The notes beneath the pieces are model-generated. The model saw nothing but the letters and a program-made list of their open reading frames with translations, made no database searches and had not been told where the DNA came from. Shown piece by piece: positions 20,849 to 21,244 of a DNA stretch of 21,244 nucleotides. This DNA is from a virus. Location of the stretch: the IMG/VR virus record IMGVR_UViG_3300031227_010529, positions 1-21,244 of that record, one strand, 5' to 3'. Position numbers and translations under genes: made by a program. Position 1 is the first letter of the stretch. Every line of letters starts with the position of its first letter.

Positions 20849-21244
20849 TACGAAACCCCCTCTTCTGCCCAATAAGTTGCAATAGCTCTATAAACTGCCT
20901 TTGCATCAACTGAATCTGGTTTTTCAGACAAATGTGCTCTAAGTAGTTTTTGATAATCCTGAAGCTCTTTTGGTTTAAAAGAGTTTAAAGTTTTTCCGCC
21001 GTAAGTTCCCGATGGAATCATATAATCTCCTGCGGTGGCCTTCTTAACTTTTGTTCCCTCTTCTTCCCATGGAACTTCAGCAGCTAGTTTTTTCGCAGCC
21101 GCAGCCTCTTTCTCTTGTTGAATTTCTGCTTTAATTTCTGGGCTTACCTTGTCCCAATCGACATTGCTTTTAGTTTTCGCAACTTCTTTGTCAAATCTTG
21201 CTGTCGCTTCTTCTGTTTCAACTTCAGCCTTTTGCCTCTTAGCA
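20848..21244 (-). CDS. C-terminal part of Ala/Glu/Lys-rich protein (5' end outside window)
   Basis: 131 codons open to the right edge without a start, ending in TAA at 20848-20850. The visible N-terminal part is a highly charged linker (EIQQEKEAAAAKKLAAEVPWEEE). The end is a small domain with YMIPSGTYGGKTLNSFKPKEL then YQKLLRAHLSEKPDSVDAKAVYRAIATYW. The G-x-Y-x-G-K-T-L element resembles the GKYKGKTL domain found at the C terminus of some phage recombination and DNA-binding proteins. A single-strand annealing or related recombination protein is therefore a reasonable guess in front of a RusA-like gene, but the diagnostic N-terminal domain is not in the window. Confidence 0.7.
   Translation of the reverse strand, partial: AKRQKAEVETEEATARFDKEVAKTKSNVDWDKVSPEIKAEIQQEKEAAAAKKLAAEVPWEEEGTKVKKATAGDYMIPSGTYGGKTLNSFKPKELQDYQKLLRAHLSEKPDSVDAKAVYRAIATYWAEEGVS

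Noticed and set aside
1-21244. CRISPR array, tRNA genes, integrase or attachment sites
   Set aside because: No regular direct repeats, cloverleaf-like segments or recombinase motifs were seen; intergenic gaps are almost all under 60 bases.

Overview
The window is a fragment of a tailed-phage (Caudoviricetes) genome, or of a prophage carrying one. It is gene-dense and AT-rich by eye, and Arg is mostly AGA. The gene set and order suggest a short-tailed (podovirus-like) virion: terminase, portal, scaffold, an N4-gp56-type major capsid protein, a head-tail adaptor, a beta-rich tail nozzle, a tail fibre, three probable DNA-ejection proteins and a lysis region. I see no tape measure, tail tube, sheath or baseplate genes. 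Strong Shine-Dalgarno sites (AAGGAG, AGGAGG), a lipobox-type signal peptide and a possible spanin-like pair point to a diderm host with ordinary SD-driven initiation. The host genus cannot be read from the sequence. No integrase, repressor, tRNA or CRISPR array is visible.

Layout, plus strand. Positions 1-2133 hold the 3' part of the large terminase gene, interrupted by a 330-residue intein with a LAGLIDADG endonuclease (592-1581). Next come a small basic protein, the portal, an 86-residue protein, the scaffold, the major capsid protein and a probable head decoration protein. A strong intrinsic terminator (6820-6851) then separates the highly expressed capsid genes from the rest. Positions 6863-8647 encode three structural-type proteins I cannot name, one of them a long Lys/Glu coiled coil. 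The tail follows (8663-13090: adaptor, nozzle, fibre), then the ejection proteins (13099-17434). The last ejection protein carries the same 12-residue motif near its N terminus and at its C terminus. A lysis-type cluster follows (17431-18649: M15-like peptidase, small basic protein, one-helix membrane protein, putative lipoprotein). It is closed by a second terminator (18656-18674), beyond which lies a 56-residue one-helix membrane protein gene.

Layout, minus strand. From the right edge leftward: the C-terminal part of an Ala/Glu/Lys-rich protein, an 85-residue unknown, a RusA-like Holliday junction resolvase and a DUF3987-type ATPase with an unusual P-loop. This looks like part of the replication/recombination operon. 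It converges on the late operon, and the two meet tail to tail with a 9-nt overlap (18851-18859).

How they work together: the minus-strand genes would process and replicate DNA. The plus-strand genes build the procapsid, package DNA once the intein has spliced out of the terminase, assemble the short tail, load ejection proteins and finally lyse the cell. Start and stop codons are tightly packed throughout (TAATG, ATGA and 8-nt overlaps), so translational coupling is likely.
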